NCBI RefSeq assembly: GCF_040105105.1
Contig: NZ_CP157676.1
Location: forward strand, 186,001-250,000
From: Polaromonas hydrogenivorans
GTDB taxonomy: Bacteria > Pseudomonadota > Gammaproteobacteria > Burkholderiales > Burkholderiaceae_C
Direction: 5' to 3'
DNA length: 64,000 nt
Below the pieces are notes generated by a model that worked only from the letters and a program-made list of their open reading frames with translations, did no database searches and was not told the DNA's origin. The translations under genes were made by a program, and so were the position numbers. Shown piece by piece: positions 55,565 to 64,000 of the stretch; the first letter of the stretch is position 1, and every line of letters starts with the position of its first letter.

Positions 55565-56230
55565 GTTTTTAATGGGAATTCGCCTTGCCAGGCTGATGAA
55601 ATACTCCCTGCGCCAGCGCAGCAGCTGACTCGAAGCGGTGGCGGGGCCTCCTGGGAGCCATGCACCCGCATCCAGTCATCGTTGTAGAGCTTGCCCAGGT
55701 ATTGGCGGCCGCCATCGGGCAGCACCACCACCACCTGGTCGTTCGGACCCAGCGTTGAAGCCACCTGCAGCGCCGCCAGCATTGCGGCGCCCGAGGAGCC
55801 GCCGGCGAACAGGCCCTCGGCGCGGGCAAGCTGGCGCGCCGTCACCAAGCTGTCCTTGTCGCTGACCTGGATCACATCGTCGATCACGCTCCAGTCCAGC
55901 GCCTTGGGGGTGAAGTCTTCGCCTATGCCTTCGAGCTTGTAGACAGGCGGCGGCACAGGTCATGAAAGATCGAGCCCTGCGGATCGACGCCGATCACCCG
56001 GACCATGGCGTTTTGTTCCTTCAGGTAGCGGCCGGTGCCGCTGAGGGTGCCGCAGGTGCCCATGCCGCAGACGAAATGGGTGGCCAGGCCCTCGGTGTCG
56101 TTCCAGATCTCGGGGCCGGTGCTCGCGTAATGCGCCAGCGTGTTGTCCGGGTTGTCCGGGTTGTCGTATTGATTTCACACGAAGGCGCCGGGTATGCCCT
56201 GCGCCAACTGCCGCGCCACCTACGGCTTTT
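55561..56230 (-). pseudogene. cysteine synthase / cystathionine beta-synthase, truncated and frameshifted
   Basis: In several frames the minus strand reads QLAQGIPGAFV (stop) [19 protein letters not shown], then [20 protein letters not shown], then [20 protein letters not shown] and GLFAGGSSGAAMLAALQ, all from the PLP-dependent CysK/CysM/CBS family. There is an in-frame TGA, a one-base frameshift near 55960 and a 9-bp duplication (NPD twice). The N-terminal part with the PLP lysine is missing. Not functional. Confidence 0.75.
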
Positions 56231-56651
56231 GACAGCCATCCGGCCATGCACCACCTGGCTCCAGGCGATACCGCGCACCCGATGATCGGCCAGGCCGTGC
56301 AGCGTCTCGCGCACCGCCCTTTCCAATGCATCCGCACTCACTCATGAACAACCCGGCATGGCAGCCTCTGGCAGCGCCATCAGCGTGCGCCGGTGTTTGA
56401 CATGAACGGCACCGACATGCCCCAGCCAGTTGTCGACAAGGCCCAGGCGCACTCCTTCGACAGCTGCGCGAATGCCCAGTTCAACTCTCAATGACTTGAG
56501 GAGGGGTCAGCGCAAGGTCGGTGCCTGGTCCAAATACGTATCGGCGGCAACGCTATCGCCGGATAATGCGAGCCGGCACTCGTACCAAGCGGCTCAGTAG
56601 GGGTGTTGTTGAAATCGTTCTTGCCGAACTAACCATAAGGAAAATTCAATC
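56231..56651. other. intergenic region before the AlgP-like gene
   Basis: No gene seen. It ends with AAGGAAAATTCAATC directly before the start codon at 56652. Parts near 56231-56340 may be decayed 5' sequence of the cysteine synthase pseudogene. Confidence 0.4.
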
Positions 56652-57065
56652 ATGGCAACTGCAAAGAAGACCGCTCCGAAGGCTCAAGCAGCACCGGCAA
56701 AAAAGGCGCTGGCCCCATCGGTCAAACCGGCCGCTACACCTCTGGCCAAACCGGCAGCCAAACCTGTTGCTAAACCTGCAGCTAAACCTAATGCCGAGCC
56801 TGTTGCTAAATCTGCAGCCCAGCCTGTGGCCAAACCAGTCGCTCAATCAGCTCCTGCCAAGACAGCCCCTGTCTCCCCAACTGCAAAGGCCCTGGCGAAG
56901 ATCAACGCGAGCCTGGCCAAGCTGAACGAGCGCAAGGCCAAGATTGCTGACGAAATCCAGGCCTTGAAGGATCAACGTACTGCACTGAAAGTGCAAGCCG
57001 CACCGGTTGCCGCTCCAGTACAAGCGGTGAAGGCCCCACGCAAGCCAGCCGTCAAAGCGAAGTAA
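56652..57065 (+). CDS. AlgP/PhaF-like Lys-Ala-Pro-rich histone-like protein
   Basis: 137 residues. The first 80 are low complexity with repeated AKPAAKPVAKPAAKPNAEPV units and no aromatic residue, resembling eukaryotic histone H1 tails; then a heptad-like helix LAKINASLAKLNERKAKIADEIQALKDQRTALK, a likely coiled coil; and a basic end. Such proteins bind DNA non-specifically or coat polyhydroxyalkanoate granules (PhaF). AAGGA precedes ATG. Function here is inference. Confidence 0.7.
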   Translation: MATAKKTAPKAQAAPAKKALAPSVKPAATPLAKPAAKPVAKPAAKPNAEPVAKSAAQPVAKPVAQSAPAKTAPVSPTAKALAKINASLAKLNERKAKIADEIQALKDQRTALKVQAAPVAAPVQAVKAPRKPAVKAK

Positions 57066-57153
57066 GCAGCGAAGCGCCCCAGACTGTGCAAGCGGTTTGG
57101 CGTTGGGGTCGTATTGGTCATGGCGCACCTATGAGCATTGAGCCACTTGCCTG

Positions 57154-58318
57154 ATACCAATCCCGATGGATAAAGAACCAATGCCAGCGATCGAAGTCTG
57201 AACGATATTGGCTCTTGATGGAGGTTGCGAAAATGTTATCTCAGCAAATCATTGATCAGTTCCAGCCCTATGATTTTGACCGTCTGGCCCGCAAAGAAAA
57301 GGATGGGCGCCGGCGACTGCGCCTGATCGCGCTGGCGCACCTCAAGGAGGGCAAGAGCTATCTCGAAGTGGCGGCTGCACTGCGCGTGACCCGCCACGCG
57401 GTCATGCGCTGGGTGCAATGGTTTACCGCCGGCGGCGTGGCCCGTCTGGCCGGTCTGCCGCACGACTGGAGTACGCAGCGCCTTGCCAAAGAGCACGAAG
57501 AGGCGTTTCGCCAGGCGGTCGAGCAACTTCAGCGCGAACGCGGCGGCGGCCGGGTTCGGGGGGAAGACATACGCCAGTTGCTGGCCCGGCAGTTTGGCGT
57601 GGCCTATAGCCTGAACGGTGTGTATGACTTGCTCAAACGCCTGGGGCTGGTATGGATTTCAGCACGCGCCGTCAGTCCCTACGCCGATCCGGTGGCACAA
57701 GCCGAATTCAAAAAAAAACTTCGTCCAGGAAGTCGAGGCAACGCTGCCGCAAGGCATTGCGCCTGAGCAAGTGGACATCTGGTTTCAAGATGAAATGCGC
57801 ATTGGCCAGCGCGGCACGCAAACGCGCCTGTGGGCGCGCAAGGGAACGCGCCCCCGGGTGGTGCGCCAGCAGCAGTCCGAATCGGCCTACATCTTTGGTG
57901 CCGTCTGTCCACAGCAGAGTAGCGCGGTCGGTCTGGTCATGCCGCAGGCCAATACCGAGGCGATGGCCCATCACCTGCAGGCCCTGAGCGAGGCGGTGCC
58001 TGCGGGACGCCACGCCGTGCTGGTGCTGGACCGCGCGGGATGGCACACCACGCCCAAACTGCCGCAGTTCCCAAACGTTTCCTTGTTGCCGCTGCCCGCA
58101 GGCTCACCCGAGCTCAACCCGGCCGAGCAGGTGTGGGAGCAACTGCGCGACCGGCACCTGGCCAACCGCTGCTACGACGGTTATGAGCAAATAGTCGACG
58201 CCTGCTGCGAGGCCTGGAATGCCTTCACGCAAATCCCTGGCGCTATCCGTTCCCTGTGCTCCCGAAACTGGGCAATACTGCCTTCGGCTTCGGTAATTTC
58301 ATGACACGGGATTGGTAT
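57154..58318 (+). mobile_element. IS630-family element, copy 2 (1165 bp)
   Basis: Same length and same ends (ATACCAATCCC at 57154-57164, GGGATTGGTAT at 58308-58318) as copy 1 at 26308-27472, in the opposite orientation. It ends 26 bp before the CTAG duplication of the IS701 element. Confidence 0.92.
57233..58304 (+). CDS. IS630-family transposase, two frames joined at an A9 run (copy 2)
   Basis: Frame A starts MLSQQIIDQFQPYDFDRLARKEK at ATG 57233 (GGAGG upstream) and ends at 57766; frame B runs to 58304 with WFQDEMRIGQRG, LVLDRAGWHTT and LNPAEQVWEQLRD. The junction is nine A at 57710-57718. Differs from copy 1 by scattered substitutions, so the copies are not from a very recent event. Confidence 0.9.
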
Positions 58319-58770
58319 GAGATGACGAAATGGTCTTAGGGTTTCTAGCGGTAGTTTGTTAAAGCCGAAGGTAGAGGTTAATCCCGTGGCCGGCGTTCAG
58401 GGCGCCGAGCAGCGCGGCGAACTCGGCTGGCGGGGCAGTGTCTGCAAAGGCGGCCCAGCAGCGCGCAAGCCAGTACGCCGGGGTCAGCCAGGCGCGCACC
58501 GCGCGCAGCAGGCGTGGCCAGCACGGCAGCGCCTTGACGCTGCCGGTTTTTTTCCCCCGCCCCAGGTGGCGTTACCGGCGTATCCGCAAGGTGCGTGGAC
58601 GAGTCGCTGGCGTGGTTTTGTCCGGCAGCGTGCCACCAGCAAAAGGCAAACGCGCAGCACACCAGCGTCCAGTGGCGGCGGATCGCCCGGTCGCTTCGGA
58701 CCATGAAGTCGGCCCAGCCGAGCTCGTCCTTCATTTGTTTGTAGCTTTGCTCCACCCAGTTGCGCAATCC

Positions 58771-58998
58771 GGGGGTCTAAGCCGGAACCGCCGAAAATTC
58801 TGCCGGAAAACATCACAGCCCGTGTTTCCGCCCACTCAACCTATCCGACACGGTTTGTTGTACATGTTTTTCCCGGTTAAGAGTACCGTTTTCGACCGAT
58901 GGCAGGCCGCGCCGGAAAACAACTGTTTAGCGTCAACCCGCACCAGTGCTGGCTTTGCGCGCTTGCCGGAAAAATCGGCGGTTCCGGCTTAGAACCCC
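58771..58998. mobile_element. 228-bp miniature element with Tn3-like GGGG inverted repeats
   Basis: Ends start GGGGGTCTAAGCCGGAAC and, inverted, GGGGTTCTAAGCCGGAAC; the first 24 bp match with one mismatch. It is flanked by a 5-bp duplication AATCC (58766-58770 and 58999-59003). No coding capacity. GGGG ends plus a 5-bp duplication are Tn3-family traits, so it fits a TIME (Tn3-derived miniature element). Its ends differ from those of the Tn3 at 20888. The motif GCCGGAA recurs inside it. Confidence 0.85.
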
Positions 58999-59247
58999 AA
59001 TCCGTACAAACGCACGACCTCGCCTAGCGGCGCCTGCTCGCGCGACAAGTTGGTGGTGAGATACCAGGTCGACAGGGCCGGCAACTCACACCGATCGGTC
59101 GTGGCGCACACTGCGCGCACCGGCCTGTCCGGGCCATAGCCGAACAGCGTGAGCTCGGCGGCCCACCAGCGCTCGGTGTGGCCGTCCCGAAAGCGGCGAA
59201 CCACTTTGCGCCAGGCGCGCAGCGGCAGCGCCTGCGCCGCATCCTTA

Positions 59248-60349
59248 CTCACCAGTCAGTAATTAAGCGTACAAATTTGGGAACTGTGTCGTTCGATATT
59301 TCTCCTACGTGGCATGAAACGAGACGGACGCAAATTGGCCCACAACACGCTGGAGGAAATGCGGGTTCTGGCGGTGCAACGCATGAACGAAGGCGAGCAT
59401 CCTGGCGATGTAGCCGCATCGCTGGGTATGCATCGTTCGTGGGGCTACAAGTGCCGTGCGATGGTCAAGGGGCGCGGACGAGGACTGCGGGCACTGCGTT
59501 CGAGCAAAGGGACGGGGCGACCGCGCAAGCTCACCCCCGCGCAAGAACGCCAGGTTTTTCGCTGGGTCAATGGCAAGCGCCCCGACCAGTACGGTTTTGA
59601 CTTCGGACTATGGACGCGCCAAATCGTGCAAGAGCTTGTGCTGGAGCGCTTTGAAGTATCCCTTTCGCTGGCCAGCATTGGGGCGCTACTGGCGCGCTTG
59701 GGGTTGACAGCGCAAAAACCCTTGGAGCGCGCTTACCAGCGCGACCCTGACGCGGTAGCGCGCTGGAAAAGCCAGACATACCCGGCCATTGCGAATGAAG
59801 CCCGAGGCAGCGGGGCCGACATTTTGTTCTGGGACGAGTCCGGCTTTCGGGCCGATGCAGTGCATGGCAAGACCTGGGCACCCCGTGGGCAAACCCCGGT
59901 GGTTGAGCGCCCAGGGCAACGCCAGAGCATCAGTGCAGCATCGGCCATCAGCGCCAAAGGTGCTTTCTGGTTTGCCACTTACAAAGGCGGTTTGACGGGG
60001 GAATTGTTCGCCCAGTTGCTCAAGAAATTGATGCGCCGGCGCAAAAAACCAGTGCGTCTGGTGGTCGATGGACTGCCTGCCCACAAGTCAGCGTGCGTCA
60101 AGGAGTATGTGGCCAGCACTCACGGGAAACTGACGCTTCACTTCTTGCCCGGTTATGCCCCAGACCTCAATCCAGACGAACTGGTATGGAGCCACGCCAA
60201 GCGTACGGGTGTGGCGCGCTCACCGCTGAAGGCGGGTGAAAACCTGCAGTGCCGCGTGGATGCGCAGATGCAAAACATCGCGAACGACCCAGCCCTGGTG
60301 AAGTCATTTTTCCGCCATCCTTCTGTCTCCTATATTACTGACTGGTGAG
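59248..60349 (+). mobile_element. IS630-like element, intact (1102 bp), inserted in the IS701 transposase
   Basis: Perfect 16-bp ends CTCACCAGTCAGTAAT (59248-59263; inverted at 60334-60349) flanked by TA (59246-59247 and 60350-60351). A degraded relative is at 12659-12855. Confidence 0.92.
59314..60348 (+). CDS. IS630-family transposase (single frame)
   Basis: 344 residues. N-terminal helix-turn-helix EHPGDVAASLGMHRSWGYK; catalytic DDE residues in LFWDESGFRADAVHGKTWAP, LVVDGLPAHKS and LNPDELVWSHAKR. The stop lies inside the right end. Intact, so the element is possibly active. Confidence 0.93.
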   Translation: MKRDGRKLAHNTLEEMRVLAVQRMNEGEHPGDVAASLGMHRSWGYKCRAMVKGRGRGLRALRSSKGTGRPRKLTPAQERQVFRWVNGKRPDQYGFDFGLWTRQIVQELVLERFEVSLSLASIGALLARLGLTAQKPLERAYQRDPDAVARWKSQTYPAIANEARGSGADILFWDESGFRADAVHGKTWAPRGQTPVVERPGQRQSISAASAISAKGAFWFATYKGGLTGELFAQLLKKLMRRRKKPVRLVVDGLPAHKSACVKEYVASTHGKLTLHFLPGYAPDLNPDELVWSHAKRTGVARSPLKAGENLQCRVDAQMQNIANDPALVKSFFRHPSVSYITDW

Positions 60350-60861
60350 TAAATGAATGGTCCGCCTCGACCGGCGCCCAGCCGCGCCCGAGCGCGCCGC
60401 GGCGCGCCAGTACATGGGGCAGGCAGCGCTTCAGCAGAGCCTCTTCAAGGGCATTGTTGTCGCCATAAAAGCAGTCCGATACGATGGCGCTGAACGGGAT
60501 GTGTGCGGCCTGCGCCTGCTCGACCAAGGCCAGCGCAATTTCCGGTTTGGTGCGAAACGCCGCATCGTGCTTGCCATCAGCCAGTCGCGCTGCCGGCGTG
60601 TACGGCGCTACATGCAGCGGGTAGTAATGCGCCTCGTCGGCCCACAGCGTGGTCACGGCCACGATGCCGTTGTCGATTTTCCCGACCGAGCCCAGATACT
60701 GGCGCGCCACGTGATCGGTGGCACTGCCCTCCTTGCGGTCACCCGTGTCATCGATCACCAGCACACCGTGCGCCGACGGAGCAGTGGCCGGTTCATCTGC
60801 CAGCAGCGCCAGGCGCTGCGCATTGATCGCCTCGGCGTCCCAGGTGGCCTCGGACAGGAAA

Positions 60862-62172
60862 GGGCGCGTTAACAAATAAGTTGGTCAGTTTAGGTCAGAG
60901 CGAATGCAGTAGTTCCAATCTCCATGAAACTCATGCCGCTCGAGCTTGATGGCGGCGAAGTCTTCATCGCAGACCACCTGCCCTTTGGGGTACTCGGCGC
61001 TGTCGAGTTCGGCGCGAACGCTCAGGCCGCTGCGTGTTTTGGTGCCGGCAATCAGGCTGACAATGACCTCGTGACTGATCAAGGGGCGCCCGCGCCAGTT
61101 CATCGTGATGAACGAGAACAGTCGGTGCTCGATCTTGTTCCACTTGCTCGTGCCCGGCGGGAAGTGATGCACTTCAATGTCCAGTCCCGTCTCCTGCGCC
61201 AGGCGGCTCAATTCGAGCTTCCAAAGCCGCACGCGATGCCCATTGCTGCCGCCGCCGTCAGCAGTGATGAGCAGCCGTCGGGCTTGCGGGTAGCGTTCTT
61301 GCCCCATGCTCAGCCACCAACGCCGGATCGTCTGCACGGCAAAGGCTGAGGTGTCATGGTCGGTGCCAACGCCCACCCAGGCTTCGTCCGCGCCGATGTC
61401 ATAGACCCCGTAAGGATTGGCCCGCCCGAGCTCCTTGTCAATGAAGTCATGAACCTTCACTTTGACGGGTTCGCCACCGGGCAGCCACTGCTGCCCGGCG
61501 TTCTTGTACGCGCCGACCAGTTCCTTTTTCTTCGTGTCCACCGAGATCACCGGCACGCCGGCCTCCAGGGCCGCAGCGACCCGGCTGTTGATGTGCTCGA
61601 ACTGGGCGTTGCGATCAGGACTCTGGTTGCCTTCGATGGCCTTGACGTTGGACTGCAAACTGTAGTTCTGGCTCTTGAGGAGTTTGCCCACCACCACGTG
61701 GCTCACTGCGTGCCCTTTGGCTTTGAGTTCGTCGGCCAAATTACGCAAACTCTTGCAAGTCCAACGTAGAGGCGACTCCGGGTCCCCGCGGGTCGTTGCG
61801 TCCACGAGCGCCAGCAGGTCTGGCAGCAGCGTTGCATCCTTGAGCTCGATCTTTTTGCGCCCTGCGCCGGCCTGGCGCGTGCGACCTGGCAGTGCGTGCG
61901 TCTGCTGTGCGGCTTGCCCCGTCTGCCCTATCGCCTCGATTTCACTGAGTCCGGCCCTGATGGTGGTGCGCGACACGCCTGTGGCCAGCGCGACGGCAGC
62001 CACGCCGCCGCGCCCCAGAACCTTTGCCTCAACGCCCACCAGCAGGCGCCTTTGCCGCTCGTCGAGCGCCTCGCGCATCACTTCCCACCGTTGCTTGACC
62101 ACTGAATCAATTGCCATACGCCAGAGAATATCTGATCATGGTTAATTGAAAAAGTTATTTGTTAACGAGCCC
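60862..62172 (-). mobile_element. ISAzo13-like element (1311 bp) inserted in the IS701 transposase
   Basis: 25-bp imperfect ends GGGCGCGTTAACAAATAAG and, inverted, GGGCTCGTTAACAAATAAC, flanked by a 3-bp AAA duplication (60859-60861, 62173-62175). Excision restores the IS701 reading frame. Confidence 0.9.
60885..62117 (-). CDS. ISAzo13-family transposase
   Basis: 410 residues. N-terminal helix-turn-helix GGVAAVALATGVSRTTIRAGLSEIE; catalytic Asp in PVISVDTKKKELVG, Asp in LLITADGGGSNGHR and Glu in TSKWNKIEHRLFSFI, the ISAzo13 pattern. Intact reading frame. Confidence 0.9.
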   Translation of the reverse strand: MAIDSVVKQRWEVMREALDERQRRLLVGVEAKVLGRGGVAAVALATGVSRTTIRAGLSEIEAIGQTGQAAQQTHALPGRTRQAGAGRKKIELKDATLLPDLLALVDATTRGDPESPLRWTCKSLRNLADELKAKGHAVSHVVVGKLLKSQNYSLQSNVKAIEGNQSPDRNAQFEHINSRVAAALEAGVPVISVDTKKKELVGAYKNAGQQWLPGGEPVKVKVHDFIDKELGRANPYGVYDIGADEAWVGVGTDHDTSAFAVQTIRRWWLSMGQERYPQARRLLITADGGGSNGHRVRLWKLELSRLAQETGLDIEVHHFPPGTSKWNKIEHRLFSFITMNWRGRPLISHEVIVSLIAGTKTRSGLSVRAELDSAEYPKGQVVCDEDFAAIKLERHEFHGDWNYCIRSDLN

Positions 62173-62649
62173 AAAAACTGCAGCCGCTGCACTTCGGCTA
62201 TCTGAGCTTGGACCAAGGGCTCGGCGCCGACCAGCGCCGTCAGCGTCTTGGACCGGTCGCGCGGCAGCAGCAATCCAGTCAGATAGGTGCGAAAGCCCTG
62301 GCGTTGGGCCAGCGTCTGGAACAAAGGGTCGAACTGCACCGCAAAAGCCTCCAGGGATCCCGGTGCAGGAGGACATGCAAGACGAGCAGACATGATGTGA
62401 ACCCTCCTGTCACTTGGACTGGCTGGGCACTACTTGGTTCCACAAACTACCGCTAGCATTCGTTTTAGCCAGCAAACGAATATTTAGCATCGAATATGCC
62501 AATGGTGCGGGCGTAGTCTGCGCAAGAAGCTATGAATTAAGTAGCAAAAACTCGCTGAGTTCCTTGAATGCTGTGAATGAAATTCAGGGTGATTCCGCTC
62601 TGGATGATTGTCAGAGCCAGAGCGCGCCCATGCTGGGCGCACCAAACAA

Positions 62650-62677
62650 AACGGCGCGCTCGGGTGCCGTTTTTTTC
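62650..62677 (+). terminator. rho-independent terminator-like hairpin
   Basis: AACGGCGC-gctcgg-GTGCCGTT (8-bp stem with a G-T pair) followed by TTTTTTT. Homologous to the hairpin at 41510. On the minus strand it ends the M20 gene copy 2. Confidence 0.65.
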
Positions 62678-62694
62678 AAGGCACTGCGACTGGC

Positions 62695-63867
62695 TCAGAC
62701 CAGAAAGCGTTGCGCCAGCAGCGCCCAGTAGGCCGCGCCCAGGGGCAGGCTGGCGTCGTTGAAGTCGTAGCCGGGGTTGTGCACCATGCAGGCGCCGGCG
62801 CTGTCGCCTTCGCCGTTGCCGATCAGCAAATAGCTGCCGGGCACGCGCTCGAGCATGAAGGCGAAGTCTTCACTGCCGGACAAGGCAGGGCCCTGCAGGG
62901 TCACCTGCTCGGCGCCGACCAGTTCCAGGGCGACCTCGCGGGCAAAAGCGGTTTCCCCGGGCGTATTGACCAGTACCGCATAGCCGGGCCGCCAGTCGAT
63001 CTGTGCCGTGACGCCAAAGCTTTCGGCCTGTGCGGTGATCAGCGCCTTGATGCGCTGCTCCAGCTTGCTGCGCACCTCGCGGTCCAGCGCACGCACGCTG
63101 ATCTCCAGTGTCGCGGCTTGCGGGATCACGTTGTTGGCCTTGCCGGCGTGCAGGGCGCCCACGGTGACCACAGCCATCTGCAGCGGGTCGATGTTGCGCG
63201 AGACGATGGTCTGCAGCGCCATGACAATGCTGGCGGCCGCCACGACGGGGTCAACCGCGCGGTGCGGCATGGCGCCATGGCCGCCCACGCCGGTCAGCGT
63301 GACAGTGGCATAGTCCGACGAGGCCATGGCCGCGCCTTCGCGCAGCACCAGCCGGCCCTGCGGCACGCCGGGCATGTTGTGCATCGCGAAGACCGCGTCG
63401 CACGGGTATTTGTCGAACAGGCCGCCCTCCATCATGCGCAGCGCGCCGCCGCCGCCTTCTTCGGCTGGCTGGAAGATCAGGTTCAGCGTGCCGGTAAAGT
63501 CCCCGTGCTCCGCCAGGTGCTGGGCGGCGGCCAGCAGCATCGCCGTGTGGCCGTCGTGGCCGCAGGCGTGCATCACGCCCTCGTGGCAACTGGCGTGCGG
63601 CAGGCCGGTGGCTTCAATGATCGGCAGCGCATCCATGTCGGCGCGCAGCCCGAGCTGGCGCTTGCCGCTGCCGCGCACCAGCCGCCCCACCACGCCGGTG
63701 CCGCCCAGGCCGCGCTCGACCGCGTAGCCCCAGCCCTGCAGCTTGTCGGCTACCAGGGCCGAGGTGCGGTGTTCGTCAAAGGCCAGTTCGGGATGGCGGT
63801 GGATGTCTTGCCGCAGGGCGATGAAGGCATCGGCCTGCGCATGGAGTTGTTTAAGCAGCGTGTGCAT
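62695..63867 (-). CDS. M20 family amidohydrolase (hippurate hydrolase type), copy 2
   Basis: 390 residues with all metal ligands: LRADMDALPI, HACGHDGHT, FQPAEEGGGG and AMHNMPG. About 94% identical to the protein at 41550; most changes lie in surface-like positions (for example Q120 region AQQGDFCG against AEHGDFTG). Both copies look functional. It follows a Bug gene copy by 9 bp, the same operon layout. Confidence 0.88.
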   Translation of the reverse strand: MHTLLKQLHAQADAFIALRQDIHRHPELAFDEHRTSALVADKLQGWGYAVERGLGGTGVVGRLVRGSGKRQLGLRADMDALPIIEATGLPHASCHEGVMHACGHDGHTAMLLAAAQHLAEHGDFTGTLNLIFQPAEEGGGGALRMMEGGLFDKYPCDAVFAMHNMPGVPQGRLVLREGAAMASSDYATVTLTGVGGHGAMPHRAVDPVVAAASIVMALQTIVSRNIDPLQMAVVTVGALHAGKANNVIPQAATLEISVRALDREVRSKLEQRIKALITAQAESFGVTAQIDWRPGYAVLVNTPGETAFAREVALELVGAEQVTLQGPALSGSEDFAFMLERVPGSYLLIGNGEGDSAGACMVHNPGYDFNDASLPLGAAYWALLAQRFLV

Positions 63868-63876
63868 GGGCCGGGC

Positions 63877-64000
63877 TCACTGCGGTTGCAGGTTGATCGA
63901 CTTGGCAATGGTGCGGTAGCGCGACGTCTCGGCTTCGAAGAACTTGCTTGACTCGGCCAGCGACATGGGCGGCGATGCCAGTTGCGTCTGCGCGGCCAAC
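63877..64000 (-). CDS. Bug-family binding protein, C-terminal part (runs off window)
   Basis: The last 40 or so codons of a Bug protein very similar to that at 42732 (ends INLQPQ); the C-terminal helix SLAESSKFFEAETSRYRTIAKS is recognisable. The gene continues beyond the window. Confidence 0.85.
   Translation of the reverse strand, partial: LAAQTQLASPPMSLAESSKFFEAETSRYRTIAKSINLQPQ

Larger units (their letters stand above)
58359..62393 (-). pseudogene. IS701-family transposase in four pieces
   Basis: Starts MSARLACPPAPGSLEAFAVQ at 62393. Piece 1 runs to the ISAzo13-like insert (62173); piece 2 (60858-60352) holds VLVIDDTGDRKEGSATDHVARQY and IVSDCFYGDN; piece 3 (59245-59004) begins KDAAQALPLRAWRKVVRRFRDGH; piece 4 (58765-58359) begins RNWVEQSYKQMKDELGWAD and has the RSDRAIRRHWTLVCCAFAFCWW end. 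Removing each insert gives QRLQFFLSEATWD, EADHSFKDAAQ and VVRLYGLRNWVEQ across the joins. Piece 4 also has a one-base frame change at an A7 run near 58547-58553. Confidence 0.92.
58349..62452 (-). mobile_element. IS701-family element, about 1.45 kb core, invaded by three other elements
   Basis: Ends CGGTAGTTTGT (58349) and, inverted, ACAAACTACCG (to 62452), each flanked by CTAG (58345-58348, 62453-62456), a YTAR-type 4-bp duplication usual for IS701. Subtracting the three inserts and their duplications (1314, 1104 and 233 bp) leaves 1453 bp, a normal IS701 size. Confidence 0.9.
62612..64000. repeat. diverged direct repeat, copy 2 (amidohydrolase cassette, runs off window)
   Basis: Same orientation and content as 41472-42855: hairpins, M20 gene, start of the Bug gene. 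The spacing between copies is about 21.1 kb. Confidence 0.9.

Noticed and set aside
58547..58553. The A7 run in the last IS701 piece as a programmed -1 frameshift signal
   Set aside because: The conserved C-terminal frame (ending GHGINLYLRL) lies at +1, not -1, so a simple base gain or loss in a dead gene is more likely.
58778..58991. Reading the 228-bp element as a TA-flanked Tc1/mariner-type miniature element
   Set aside because: Only the larger boundaries with AATCC duplication restore the IS701 frame exactly (YGLRNWVEQ); the TA reading leaves a stop and extra codons.

Overview
The window reads as a high-GC betaproteobacterial chromosome or large plasmid, most likely Comamonadaceae (Polaromonas/Variovorax/Acidovorax type). 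This rests on the many Bug-type (TctC-family) periplasmic binding proteins, the benzoate/catechol gene order, and an intergenic repeat at 10258-10313 that I recall from this family. Species is not determinable from sequence alone. No rRNA, tRNA or CRISPR array was seen.

Region by region. 1-3836: an aromatic-acid type locus (partial FAD hydroxylase, MFS transporter, divergent MarR regulator, Bug protein) with three matching GTTGCG-centred inverted repeats that look like the MarR operators. 4339-6420: an IS91-like element with a HUH transposase and a split tyrosine recombinase. 6676-12415: a phosphonate locus (LysR, phnD, phnC, phnE, iron alcohol dehydrogenase, phnX) without a phnW transaminase. 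12659-12855: IS630 remnant. 12907-20887: a LysR regulator divergent from a run of redox and hydrolase genes (Tat-targeted hydrolase, MFS exporter, cyclophilin-like lipoprotein, RibD-like reductase, NAD-binding protein, zinc alcohol dehydrogenase, metallo-hydrolase). 20888-24661: a complete cryptic Tn3-family transposon with perfect 38-bp ends but no target duplication, between two truncated genes.

25526-41411 holds a complete benzoate-to-central-metabolism pathway: BenABC and BenD make catechol, CatA, CatB, CatC and PcaD give 3-oxoadipate, PcaI/PcaJ and PcaF give succinyl-CoA and acetyl-CoA, with BenK and BenE for uptake and a LysR regulator divergent from catB. A 1165-bp IS630-type element lies exactly at the pcaD stop codon; a same-length copy in inverted orientation lies at 57154-58318, so the pair brackets the catabolic block. 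41550-43712 encodes an M20 amidohydrolase (hippurate-hydrolase type) and a Bug protein; a diverged copy begins again at 62612 and runs off the window.

44739-57065 is a worn region: IS5 pieces, lrgAB, a truncated MocR-type regulator, an ABC exporter, two unusual short-chain dehydrogenases, a Bug fragment, an MFS exporter, a decayed cysteine synthase and an AlgP/PhaF-like basic protein. 58349-62452 is a nested set of mobile elements: one IS701-family element whose transposase gene is cut by an ISAzo13-like element (3-bp duplication), an IS630-like element (TA duplication) and a 228-bp miniature element with Tn3-like GGGG ends (5-bp duplication). Removing each insert with one duplication copy restores the reading frame across that junction, so the insertion history can be read directly.
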